From Balamuthia mandrillaris (taxonomy: Eukaryota > Discosea > Longamoebia > Balamuthiidae), in assembly GCA_031835245.1 (NCBI GenBank), contig JAVKOQ010000020.1, positions 64,501 to 128,500 on the forward strand: a stretch of 64,000 nt of DNA. Reading direction: 5' to 3'. Below the pieces are notes generated by a model that made no database searches, was not told the DNA's origin, and saw only the letters and a program-made list of their open reading frames with translations. Of the stretch, positions 1 through 11,837 are shown one piece after another. The position numbers and the translations under genes are program-made. Each line of letters opens with the position of its first letter. Position 1 is the first letter of the stretch.

Positions 1-230
1 TTTTCTCGAATGTTGCTGTTGTTTTGCATTGAATAACACTTTATAAGAGAAGAAAAAATAGATAAAAAGATAAAGAAAAGAAGAAAAGGAAGATGAGTAA
101 GAAAAATACAGATTTTTCTTATCTTTGTAATCCTGTTTGACGAGAGAGAAAATACAAGGAAAGAAAGTGGAAAGAAAGGAGAAAGTAATATCCTGTGATA
201 GTTTTGATGCTTTTAGGCGACGAATCCTTC

Positions 231-990
231 TTAGTGTGTAAGAATACCTTCATAGTATTTCTTCTTGTAACCACCCCATGCCGATGGATCTTTTGTATAT
301 GTATATCCTTTAAATGAAACTCTGTTTATGTTCCTATAGTCAGTATTGCAGGAGGAAGGAAGAAGAACAAAAAAAAGATGAAAGGGAAGGTGAAAGAAGA
401 AAAATGGAAAAAGGGAGCAGAAACAAACCTTCCATCGTCGTCCCTCTTGAACTGACCTGTGAAGGTGACCGCATCTCCGACCTTTAGAGTTCCTTTCCCT
501 TCCATATGGTCTTGTTTTTGGTTGTGTTTTGTTTTAAAAAAATCCAAACCCCACAAAAACAAAAACAAAATACAAACCATCGTGCCATTCGCCAGTATAA
601 ACATATTTGCTGGTCTCCAAAGTGCCCTCTCCATGCTTGCGTCCCTTATAAAAAGTTCCAACGTATCGCACCGTCTCCTCGCTGCGTTCATGTCGTTGCT
701 TCCAAACCAAGGTGCCTCTCCCGTGCCAACGCCCCTTCTTGTACTCCCCTTTGTAGATATGCTTTGTGGTGGTCTCCTGGCCAAACCCATCCGGCAAGCC
801 GTTCTTGTAGGTTCCTTTGTAGGTGCGGCCGCTCATGAGAGACTGATGAGAACCTTCTCCGTTCCAGTTTTTCAAGTACTTTTTTTTCGTTGTTATCGTT
901 TAAATAAACGGAGAAAAGGCAAAGAAAATGACAAGGAAGAGAAGGAACAATCAAAGCAATAGATGGAGATGGAAAAGGAAGGAAGAGGGA

Positions 991-1039
<49 letters not shown>

Positions 1040-2290
1040 ACACATACATGCTTGAGAGCATGAAAATACCCGTATCCAAACAAAGCGCCACCAATATGAG
1101 CAGCATGATCAAGTCCCAACTTTAGCCTTCCCAACATTCCGATCACATCAAAGGCTAACACTGCCGTCGTAACGTTTATAGCAGGCCAGGCAAAGGGAAG
1201 AAAGATGATTCCCAAATGTGTGTCTGGGAAGGCTAAAGCGTACGCCCAAAGAACGGCAAACAAGCATCCGCTCGCTCCCTTTGATCAAAAAAAGAAAAGA
1301 AAACATTGACATTAACTAATGCCAACAGAAAAAAGATATAAACATAGAGAAGACAAGAGCAGGTCACCAGAGAAGGGATTGTACTCCCAAACTTGAGCTT
1401 ATGTGCCAAACTAGCAGCAGAAGCAAAGAATCCTCCACCAAGGTATAACGAAAGAAAGCTCGTTCGGTCCATATGGTTGTGAAGTTCAGAGCCAAAGGCG
1501 TAGAGGCCGTACATGTTGAGGCCCATGTGCATCACCGTCATATGGGAAAACGCTGGCAATGAGGAGAGTGAACAAAGAGAAACAGCGAAAGAAAGAGGAA
1601 AAGAAACAACAAAAGAGAAAGAGAAAACGACGAAAGATGAACGACGAAACAGAAACGACAAAAGAGAAATGAGAAAAAGGGGTGATGTTTACCTGAAGAA
1701 AGAATAGTATGAAAGCGTTTCGCCTTTACGTTCTCAACGGAGAGCAAAAAATGCCTCTGCATGAACAGAGCCACTCTCGGGTTGAAGAATTGGCCGTACT
1801 TCCACGCCCCAAAGACGGCCGTGTTGGCCAGGAGAAGAGCGTAAATGGTCTGTTGGCTGGCGGGAAGCTCGTGCCACCTCTCCACAAAGGTCTTTGCCGG
1901 TTGATCTTTGGTTCTGTTCTGTTCGTTCTTGAGCTGAGCGAGGGCTTCTTCCTTGGACAACAACGTCTTGTTCTTCTCCTCTGCGGAGGAAGAAGAAGAA
2001 GAAAAGATTTGAGGAAAAAGAGTAGAGCCTGCGGCGTGAATGACGATCTCATCGTCGTCGTTGTCTTTTACTTTGTTGTTGTCGTCTTCGTCCTCTTCCT
2101 TCTTTTTGGTGGCGCTGAGAACTACGCCGCCAGCAGCTAATAGAAGAGCAGCGCTGTAAGTGGCAGTAGTGGTAGCGGTGGCGGAAGAAGATGAAGAAGC
2201 GATGCCGTAGCGTTTGGCAAAAGAAGTAGTGGATTGGCGAAGGCGAGAGAGTGTGGAGAAGGAAGAACAAGGAGAACAAGGGACTCTCAT
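231..2290 (-). CDS. PARL-like rhomboid protease fused to C-terminal MORN repeats
   Basis: Six exons join in frame into 499 residues: 2290-1693, 1552-1368, 1278-1048, 878-578, 510-429 and 333-231, each with GT-AG borders. The N-terminus is basic and Ser/Thr-rich with no acids, like a mitochondrial presequence. Residues 180-338 form the rhomboid core: exon 3 opens with GASG (Ser264, codon 1270-1272) and ends with DHAAHIGGALFG (His322), the catalytic dyad of PARL/Rbd1-type inner-membrane proteases. The usual short PARL tail (YLKNWNGEG) then runs directly into four to five MORN motifs (YKGTYKNG, YKGEYKKGRWHGRGTL, YVGTFYKGRKHGEGTL, YTGEWHDDHMEGKGTL). Known family role: intramembrane cleavage of mitochondrial proteins. 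The MORN module, usually a lipid or protein adaptor, is not typical of rhomboids. ATG 2290 is chosen because it starts the presequence-like stretch, but the frame stays open further upstream. Confidence 0.88.
979..1034. repeat. (GA)n microsatellite in a rhomboid intron
   Basis: A near-perfect GA run on the + strand lies in the intron between exons 3 and 4 of the minus-strand rhomboid gene, so it reads as CT on the sense strand. Confidence 0.95.
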
Positions 2291-2778
2291 CGGATATCTA
2301 CGCAGCAAGAACGAACTCGTTTGTTTTGGATGGCTCTGCAGAGATGGAAGAGGGAAAAAAAATTCAGAGACATCAGAAACAAATGATAAACAAACGCAAA
2401 AATATATATAAAAATGGAACACATGCCCATAAAGGCAGGCCAGCGCTTCTGAATGAAGGAAACATGTTTTGCCTTGTACCCAAGCAACCCCCTATGTGCT
2501 GCTCCCCAAACCCTACCCGCACGCACGTCTGACCTTTCTTCTTAGGTCCTTCTGGTTGATTTTTTTTTTGTTGGTAGTTTTTCTTTTCCTGGAACTCTTG
2601 TGTCGTCATGAAAACAATTTCATCCCTTCCACCAATGGGAAATCAAACGTCAAACAAGCTGGAGAGAGAAGAAAGTAAATGGGGACGAGGAAGCGAGAAA
2701 GAGAAGCGAGAGAGAAGATTTGTTTGTTTCAAGTTTTATATTTTATAATCACAGTTCTTTCTTACAAAAAACTACAGC
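2291..2778. other. Intergenic spacer, rhomboid promoter side and actin 3' flank
   Basis: This separates the 5' end of the rhomboid gene from the actin stop codon. It is AT-rich with short A and T runs. I see no coding sequence; the ORFs here are short and overlapping. It should hold the actin poly(A) site and the rhomboid promoter. Confidence 0.5.
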
Positions 2779-4188
<1,410 letters not shown>

Positions 4189-4269
4189 ATGTGCTGCACC
4201 TCCTCTGCAGCATTGCTGCACCAACAGTCAAACTTGTCTTCAAAAAAACAAAGCAAAGAGAAAAATAAG

Positions 4270-6144
4270 ATGGAAGGAAACAAACCCGAAGAACGCCGAC
4301 ACTTTGGAGGGGTGGTCTACAAGGATGCGGCTGGTGAGGTCACAGTATACGCCACCAAAGCCTGCGAGCAAATGGTGCACCAACTGAAAGCCAAGAAAAA
4401 GAAAAAGACAAAGACGAGCGAACAGAAGGACAAGCAGAAGGAGAAGGAAGCGGAAGCAAAGCAAGTGCATTCCTTCTCCAGGAGAGGGTTTGGCTGGTCC
4501 GGCCTCCTCGCCGCTGCCTCTTCCAAGAAAGACCACAGTGGTGGCCCCACCTCCTTTTGGGTATGCAGCGACAACTGGTCTTCGGCCCTGTTCAAGGTCA
4601 ACTTCTCCACCGGCAGCTGCACCGAATACCCGCTGAACGAGAAGCATTCCGACTTAGAGGGCATGTCGCCTGTTCCCTTGAATGAGCTTCACGACTCTGA
4701 CGCTCTTTCCACGGAGCTCGTCAAAGAGGTCTTCGTCATTGCCGGCTCTTCCTCCATCAACAAAACAGGTCAACACTCGACTCGCGTTCGTAATCGACTG
4801 TCTTTGGTGGTTCTTCCTAGAAAGAGAAAGGGTGAAAAGAAGCACAAGAGGAAGCTGGTGGAAGGAGAGCAGCTGTTCACTTGGGAGCACGTTCGAGAGA
4901 AGATCTATGAAACGTTGGAAGCGGAGGTGGCTGCCAACCGCCTCAACTGCGAGGTCCAAAGAGAACTGGCCGCCAAGAAAGGAGGAGTTGACATCGAAGG
5001 CATTTGTTTCGTCCCTTCCAATCGCACTGGAACTGGTACTCGTCTTGTTGTTTCTTTCTGTCTTCTTGTTCTTCTTCTTGTTCTTCTTCTTGTTCTTCTT
5101 GTTCTTCTTGTTCTTGTTCTTGTTCTTCGTATTCTTCTTCTTGTTCTTCTTGTTCTTGTTCTTGTTCTTCTTCTTCTTCTTGTTTTCTTCTTCTTCTTCT
5201 TCTTCTTGTTGTTGTTGTTGTTCTTGTTCTTGTTCTTGTTCTTGTTCTTGTTCTTGTTCTTGTTCTTCTTCTTCTTCTTCTTCTTCTTCTTCTTCTTCTT
5301 CTTCTTCTTGTTCTTGTTTTTCTTCTTCTTCTTCCTCTTCTTCTTCTGCTACTTCGGTCTTCTCTTTTTGTTTATTCTTCGTTTCCTTTAATATTCACCT
5401 TTGTAACTTATCAAACAAACATTAAAAAAGGTTCCCACGCCCTTTTGTTGGGTATGAGAGGTCCCATCACACTGGACAAGAAGGCTCTCATCATCCCGGT
5501 AAACATTCCTCATGGCTCTCTAAAGGATCCCCAACAATGGAACCTTCAACCCCCAAAGATACTTGACTTTAACGGCTATTCCATTCGTGACATGTGCCTG
5601 TGGGTGGGTGGCGAAGGCCGTTTGTTGGTGTTGGCCGGACCCTTGTGGCAGGACAAAGCCGACTCCGCCATTACCGCTTATCCTGTTTACGCCTGCGATC
5701 TTGTGGAGGTAACGCCTTCTTGATTCCCTCTTTACTACCAGTATTCTTTGCTGCGTTTCCTCTTCACTTCTTCATTCTTTTGCTTATCTATCGTCTACTT
5801 TCGTTAATTTTTTCTGCTCTTACCAACACTTCTTGTTTTAAAAGATATGTAAACCAACAGAAGGAGCGTACGTTGTTCCATCATCCGCATACAAGCAGGT
5901 ATTGGCCATCCCAAGAATACCGATACATAAGATAGACCACATGAACCTCCGAAGGAAAGACTTTGGGGTGGAGGGAATGGAGGCCAAGCAGGCCAAAGCC
6001 CTTCGCAAGGCACTGGCAGATAATAAGGAGAAGCCCACCTCGTTCTCCTCTCCCGAGGGCATCGCCAGCTTTGGGGACGAGCTGTTGGTGTGTTGGGACC
6101 ACAACGATGCCGGACTCTACGCCACTTTCTCCGTGGCTTCATAA
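4270..6144 (+). CDS. DUF3616 family protein
   Basis: Three exons: about 4270-5033, 5431-5708 and 5845-6144. Exon 1 has a Lys-rich segment (about residues 38-65), then GFGWSGLLAAASS and NRLSLVVLPRKRK, ending with GVDIEGICFVPSN. Exon 2 continues HALLLGMRGPITLDKKALII. The pairing of D-x-EG near a following L-x-G-x-RGP is the signature of DUF3616, a mostly bacterial family of unknown activity predicted to form a beta-propeller. Exon 3 ends with SFGDELLVCWDHNDAGLYAT, a final propeller strand. The ATG at 4270 is preferred for its context; an in-frame ATG lies at 4189. The first intron is a 400-base TTC/TTG tract. No enzymatic role can be assigned. Confidence 0.75.
5034..5430. repeat. TTC/TTG-rich intron of the DUF3616 gene
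   Basis: Nearly the whole intron consists of TTC triplets interspersed with TTG, between a GTACTC donor and an AAAAAAG acceptor. Its sense strand is pyrimidine-rich. It creates spurious long Leu, Phe and Ser ORFs in three frames. Confidence 0.9.
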
Positions 6145-6186
6145 GACCAGCTATTGCGCAGCAAAATGCGCACAATAGACGGCCAT

Positions 6187-6328
6187 AGAAGAAGAAGAAG
6201 AAGAAGAAGAAGAAGAAGAAGAAGAAGAAGAAGAAGAAGAAGAACAAGAAGAAGAACAAGAACAAGAAGAAGAAGAAGAAGAAGAAAAAGAAGAAGAAGA
6301 AGAAGAACAAGAAGAAGAACAAGAACTA
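6187..6328. repeat. (GAA)n tract with CAA interruptions
   Basis: A GAA array starts 43 bases after the DUF3616 stop codon, in the space between convergent genes. It gives only poly-Arg, poly-Glu or poly-Ser shadow ORFs. Confidence 0.95.
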
Positions 6329-6775
6329 ATCAAAAACATTGTACCATAGAAAAATAATAAGACTTACTTACTTTCTCCAGGCCCGCGATCATTTTTGCAG
6401 CAAACAAGACCAGTAGCGGGAGAGCAGCTTGATGGTTTGTTTGTCTTGCAGATTGTCTTTTGTTTAAAACAATAAGAAAGGCAAGGTGGCATGAGCAGGG
6501 ACAAATCATCACCACATGGCGGAGAGAGTGTGCGATGTGAGTTTTTTTTGCTTTATTTTTCTTGTTTACAATATGCAAAGAAGTGGGGAAGAACAGCAGC
6601 TGGGCTGAAATGGTTTGTAGCTGGTGTGAGCGGGAATGGTACCATTTGGGTGAGCTGCAGGAGCAGGACAAAGCATTGGGAGGATATGACCGGTCTGGGT
6701 TTGCAGGCACGCTTCCTTACTGCTGGTGTGTGGCCCTCTCCGCACTGCAATGCGGACGGAAACTGTGTGAGTGAT
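6329..6775 (+). other. Spacer with a weak Cys/His-rich reading frame
   Basis: The plus strand at about 6592-6720 reads MVCSWCEREWYHLGELQ and then PYCWC, a C-x2-C-x4-YH-x-C-x-C pattern loosely like a PHD finger. There is no start codon in context and no flanking domain. It may be an exon of an unrecognised gene or a remnant. Nothing else in this stretch is supported. Confidence 0.2.
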
Positions 6776-7635
6776 TCACAATCGGGAGTCAACCAGTAGG
6801 CATACGCACATTAGCGCTTGCCTGTTTTCTTCCAAAGACTCTGCAGTGGCCACAGGGCGAAGGGTGGGGGCGAGTAAGGTCCTAGTCAGCACCTCCATTC
6901 GCGCATCAAGTGCGTCCAGTTTTGCGTTGGTACCTTCTACCGCTGCGTCCAGTTTTGCGTTGGTACCTTCCACCGCTGCGTCCAGTTTTGCATTGGTACC
7001 TTCCACCGCTGCCGTTAGCCCGTCGAGCTTGCGATTAATGTCTTGCAAAAGCTGGGTAGGATAGAATGAGTTGTTGGGCCGAGCAAGTAAACACAACACT
7101 GAAAAAAACTTACGTCGTTTGTGGTCATGACGTTCTCCACAGCGTCTGCTATGCTGTCGAAAGGGAATCGGCTGACCTCGTCCGCTACTTCATCCAAGGG
7201 AAACTCGGCCACTGTTCTAGCCAATTTCCCCAGCTTTTTAATCCCTAAGGCCGCTCTCTTGTTCTGGTCTTCAGAGGTCTGCCCCTCGTCTACTTCTTTC
7301 TCCTTCTCCCCCTCGCTACGAGGTCGCTTTCTTCCTCCTTGCTGTTGTTGGTGCTCTTGCCCCTCCTTCGACAGAAAGAAATTAACAAGCCGTTGGACGA
7401 TCTCCGGCTTGTTCCCTTCGTCGGAGCGCTACTTTCGCTCCCCTATTTTGCATCACTCACTCTTTTTTCCCTGCACGACCCTGTTCCGTTTGGACTTGGT
7501 TGTTTTTATTTTCTCTTCTGCTTCTCTCAAAATACCACGCGGGGTTAGCGCTCCGTCGGAGATGCCCACCGCCAGGCACAGCGGCCTCAAAAAGTCCAAG
7601 GTGGCAGCACGGAGCTTCGCTTCCGGTATGATCAT
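6776..7635 (-). CDS. Small coiled-coil protein with an 11-residue tandem repeat
   Basis: The last two exons are clear: an exon ending at 7114 with a GTAAGT donor, a 62-base intron, and the terminal exon 7051-6776, joined in phase 0. The internal exon reads KPEIVQRLVNFFLSKEGQ, a basic and acidic linker, then FPLDEVADEVSRFPFDSIAD. The terminal exon has three near-identical copies of AVEGTNAKLDA (33-base tandem DNA repeat) flanked by DINRKLDGLT and LDARMEVLTRTLL, a continuous heptad or hendecad helix. A likely first exon starts at 7635 with MIIPEAKLRAATLDFLRPLC; its splice to the next exon is not resolved. I do not recognise the family. It is probably an oligomerising protein without a catalytic domain. 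Confidence 0.55.
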
Positions 7636-8124
7636 CCCCTTTTTGCTTCCCTTTTCGTCGAGGCACACCCCAACACACTAATTGCCCCTCGTATTGGTTT
7701 TGCTGTGATAGCGTTGAAGGCCTTTGAGGATGGGCAAAAGCTTGCGTGATCTTGATCATCCCCCATGGACCTCCTTGTCTCTCGCTCTATGGGACCACAG
7801 ACATCACCAACTTCAAGCGCATCTCACACTGCCTTTGTTCACTAAACAACACAGGACATACGCTCCACATGGGAGCCCTGAGAAGACACCAGATGCAGAA
7901 GGAGGTAAACACAATGGCCACGCTGCTCATGGGTGGGCGGGTGGGCAATCTCCCGCACGAAGACCTCCACAATCACTCCGAACTAAAGCAAACTGAGACA
8001 CGAAACTGTCTCCTCCCTGCTACTGCCTGCCACGCAACCACCCAGCCAATCATCCCTTGCCACGCATCCAGCCAGTGTCTCCTCGTCCTATGGGAACCTC
8101 GATTCTTGCTTGCAGAATCACTGA
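7636..8124. other. Spacer upstream of tRNA-Leu
   Basis: I see no confident gene. A plus-strand frame at 7746-8147 reads plausibly in places (PHGPPCLSLYGTTD) but has no start, no domain and no partner exon. The repeated phrase CCAGCCAATCATCCCTTGCC and its variant near 8041-8075 is a weak direct repeat. Confidence 0.3.
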
Positions 8125-8205
8125 GTGCGGATGGCCGAGCGGTCTAAGGCGCTGGTTTAAGGCACCAGTATCTTCGGATGCGTGGGTTCAAATCCCACTT
8201 CGCAC
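8125..8205 (+). tRNA. tRNA-Leu (anticodon AAG)
   Basis: This is an 81-base cloverleaf. The acceptor stem GTGCGGA pairs with TTCGCAC. The D-arm GGCCGAGCGGTCTAAGGC is the standard A box of leucine tRNAs. The anticodon stem is CTGGT/ACCAG with loop TTAAGGC and anticodon AAG at 8159-8161. The long variable arm ATCTTCGGAT is the class II feature of Leu. The T arm GTGGGTTCAAATCCCAC carries the B box. There is no intron. A T run at 8211-8216 just after the 3' end is the expected RNA polymerase III terminator. A34 would be read as inosine. Confidence 0.97.
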
Positions 8206-8887
8206 AACATTTTTTTGTTTTGGCTTCCCCTCCTTATCTTCGATCAGTTTATCGGATATTTATCCGCTCCACCATTGGATCCTCGCTTTGAAATAATAAG
8301 CCGATAGCAAATAAAAAGCCCGAAGGAACAACCCGCGGGTGCGTTCGTTGCAACAGCGCTTCCGTCGCCGCTACGTCGGTGGGCCGAGGAGGAGGAGGAG
8401 GGAGGTGGAAAAGTTAGAAGACTGGCAGTTTTTTTGCCAACCTTCAAAACAAGAGCAGAAGAGGAGGTGAGAAAAAAAAAAAAAAAAGAGAGAACAGACA
8501 ACACCCAGCAAACAAAAAATAAAAAACCAAAGCCAACCAACTCAGGTTAGCTGTACAGGTGTGGTTGTGTGTTTTGTTTTATTTCGGTCAACCATTTTTT
8601 TTTTGGGGGTTGTTGGGCTACCCCTGTTTTTGCTTGTTTGTGATAAATTGGTCCTGTTGGCCCCAGCGAGCAAGCAAAGAAAAGTTGAAAAAATAACATA
8701 GCATACCGCAGGGAATAACTCTTTTGTTTTTCTCGATTTGCCACCCACTGTACGTACCCTTTGTTGTGTTGTGTTTTTGTTTCTTTCTACGCACTTTCAC
8801 CAACACCCTGCACCCTTTCGTTTTTATCTTCTCTAAAACACGCTGTTTTCAGTTCTTTTTCTTTCACGAGCAGTGTCTCAGATTGAT
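8206..8887. other. Spacer between tRNA-Leu and the GRAM-VASt gene
   Basis: It contains the polymerase III T-run, several A and T homopolymers, and a GGAGGAGGAGGAGGGAGG stretch near 8388. No coding exon is supported. It should include the promoter of the downstream gene. Confidence 0.5.
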
Positions 8888-9461
8888 ATGAAGAAAGAGG
8901 CCAGCAGCGGAGAGGGGAGAAGGCACTCTTTGGCGGTGACCAGCAGCAATGGCAATGGAAGCACCAGCGGCAACGACTCTGGCAGCAACCAGGCCAGCGC
9001 GTCGGGCTCGCTGCGGATGAGACGACCCTCCACGGCCTCTCCGGTGCTGCCGGCTCGCACCGCCGCCAAAGCCTCCACAGGGGGAGGCAAGAAGAACAGC
9101 GCTGGCGAGGAGGTGCTGTTGGGCTCCAGCCCCACCCGACTGTTGGAGGTGATGGAGAGCAGCAACGCCAACCAGAAGAGCAACAAGAGCCCAAATGTGA
9201 GCGGCAACCTGACCTCCACTGCTTCCTTGAGGAAGGTGAGCAAGAAGGAAATGGATCAGGCCACGATACTCAGTGTGAAGTTTGGACTCCCGGAAGAGGA
9301 TGTGTCGGATCCTGTTAAGCGTACGTATTGCAGTGAGAGGAAAGAACGTTGTGCGCAGGAACTCATTTACTTGTTCAACAACTTACAGCTCCTATTCACT
9401 GCGTATGGCACACTGGTATTCTGCACCACGGGTTCTCTCTCTCTCTCTCTCTCTCTCTCCC

Positions 9462-9492
<31 letters not shown>

Positions 9493-9801
9493 CCCGCTTT
9501 CTCTCTCTCTCTCTCTCCTCTTCTCTCTCGCGCTCTCTGCTCTTCCTTTTTTGTTTTACTGACATCCAAACTACTCAACAGCAATCTTTACATATTCCCC
9601 AACTTTGTCTGTTTCGCTTCCAGTTCAAACCGTATCAAGGTTCGCAAGAGCACCAGCAAGAAAGAAAGATTCACATTCAATCAACATGAGTATTGACTTG
9701 TTTTCCTTTCCAGAAAACGGTAGCCTTCAGCGAGATCAGTGCCATAGAGCTGCAACCACATTCTATTCGTCTCACTTACACCAAAGACAACAAAGAGCGA
9801 A

Positions 9802-9842
<41 letters not shown>

Positions 9843-10013
9843 AGCTTGTTTAACACTTTTTTTTTGTTCAGTGCAAAGTGAGCCATTTCACACATCGCAT
9901 ACGAACATTTAAAATCCTCTATCTCGTTTGGAGATATGCCCAAGGAGACACAGTACGCATCCCTTCGTTTATCATTAATGCCGTTTTCCAAACTTCTTAT
10001 TTCTTATTCATCC

Positions 10014-10057
<44 letters not shown>

Positions 10058-10853
10058 CTCCGAAGTCTATAAATTTGGACGAAATACGAGCGAACAAAAC
10101 CCTCAAAGACATTTCATTGGAGTCAGTGTCAAAGTCTACCAACGCACGAGGCGAGGATTGGGAAGAGGGTGAAGGTGAGGTTGATGACTTGGCCAGCTCC
10201 ATTCAGGAGTCGGAAATAGAGCTTCCACCGACCTCTCCTGAATCGGTGGAGCCAATGCCGCCAAACTACGAGAAGCCACCGACGAGAGCTACTGTGTTTC
10301 CCATCAGTATTGCCAAGTTTTGGCACCTCTTCTTTAGCAATGATTCGAATCACGCGGTTGAAGCACACGAAAAAAATGGAGATCATGGTACGATTATTTC
10401 TTTATTTCCTTAATTTATAGTTTTATCGGTGTTTTCTCCACTAACAATATATATCAAACACAAGACATAACAATGGGGCAATGGACAAAAAGCGAAGAAG
10501 GAGGAAAGCCTCATCTGGTCCGGATTTTGGACGTGTCTCTGGATGTCAAATCGAAGATTGTTAAAGGCGTTTGTAAAGTTCACCAAACTCAAAAAGCATA
10601 CATGACTCCTGAAGGGTTGGCTTTCTTCCTATTCTTTGTGCCTTATCGTCTATCTTGTTTTTTTCAGAATCTAATTTTTCTTGTCACAAAACAGAGTATT
10701 GATAATGTTTACATGTTCCGAACAATCGGGGGTGCCTTACTCTGCTGACTTTAATTCAAGGTCCATGTGGGAATGCAAGGAGATGGATGGCCAAACAGAC
10801 GTTAAAATTTGGGGCTACATCGAATGGAAAACAAAACCTCCCCTTGTTAAATG

Positions 10854-10894
<41 letters not shown>

Positions 10895-11608
10895 GTTCTC
10901 CTTCTTCTGTCCTCTTTTTCTTTCTTTCGTTCTTTGATCATGCTTCTTGTTAACCCTTCTTAAAACCAAACAAACAAACAAACAAAAAAAGCAATTGTCG
11001 AAAAAGGGTCCATCAAAGGAATGACGGACTACACCGACCTATGGATGGAAATGGCCTACCAAAAGCTCAAACCCAAACCACGACGCGGTAGCTCCTCCAC
11101 CAATGGCGAAAACTCTGCCGAAGAGGATGAAGACACATCACCTTCCTCCGCCTCCTCTGCTGCTCCCGGTGCTTCTTCTCATCCCTCTCGTTCTCATCAC
11201 CATCAACACAAGCCAACAAGCGGAATTGCCTCGCTCTTCAACGCAGCCCCGCTGATGGTGGTGGGCCTGGCCACCTTCATCTTCTTCATGCTGGGCATGA
11301 GCTTTGTGCTGTGGATGCAAATGAACAGCGTGCACAACCAAAACCTGTTCCTGTTGCAGGAGATCGAGTTGATGAAACAAATCGCAGCCGCCACGACCAC
11401 CGCACCGCCACAAACGATCCATTTTCCTTCCACAGACGCGGAGGAACTAATGGGGACAGCAAAACTGGCGAGCGACGATGCGGAATGGGCGGCCATCATC
11501 TCGCAGCTGGAGGCCAAGTTTTCCTCGTTCGAGTTGGAGAAGCAACAGCTCGTCCAGAGATTCAAGGATGAGATCCTCGAGTTGGTCAAGAGGAAGACTC
11601 AGGTTTAA
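8888..11608 (+). CDS. GRAM-VASt domain membrane protein, Aster/Lam-type sterol transporter
   Basis: A multi-exon gene. Exon 1 (8888-9320) is a Ser/Asn-rich disordered N-terminus ending FGLPEEDVSDPVK. Short exons then build a GRAM domain: PIHCVWHTGILHHG, LYIFPNFVCFASS, KTVAFSEISAIEL and HFTHRIRTFKILYLVWRYAQ. A linker (about 10075-10260) leads to a VASt/StART-like domain: PISIAKFWHLFFSND, MGQWTKSEEGGKPHLVRILD and IVKGVCKVHQTQKAYMTPEG. The last exon has TDYTDLWMEMAYQKLK, a Ser/His-rich segment, one hydrophobic helix (APLMVVGLATFIFFMLGMSF) and a coiled-coil tail. The GRAM-VASt-TM order matches yeast Lam/Ysp proteins and animal GRAMD1/Aster, ER-anchored proteins that move sterol at membrane contacts. 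Introns carry CT or GT repeats. Some internal exon borders are approximate. Confidence 0.85.
9439..9525. repeat. (CT)n microsatellite in a GRAM-VASt gene intron
   Basis: Three CT runs separated by two copies of CCCCGCTTT fill the intron after the second exon. Related CT runs lie at 10019-10054 and 10857-10893, and a GT run at 9805-9838, all in introns of this gene. Confidence 0.95.
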
Positions 11609-11837
11609 CAAAAACAGAAGAAAGAAGAAAAGAAGAAAAGAAGAAAAAAGAAGAAAGAAGAAGAAGGAGATAAAGAACAAGAAGACACAAACACAGCAGA
11701 AAAAAAATGTAGGTTTGTTTTATACAAAGAAAAAAACAACTCTTGTAGAACGTGTTGTTTGTTATTCAGTTTACTGGATGGAGAGAGAAAGAGAAGCGAC
11801 CATAGAGAAAAAGAGGCGTTGCGCATTTGAGTGTGGA

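Noticed and set aside
8244-8540. Minus-strand ORF with a hydrophobic start near the tRNA
   Set aside because: The hydrophobic part comes from A/T homopolymers and there is no domain or splice support.
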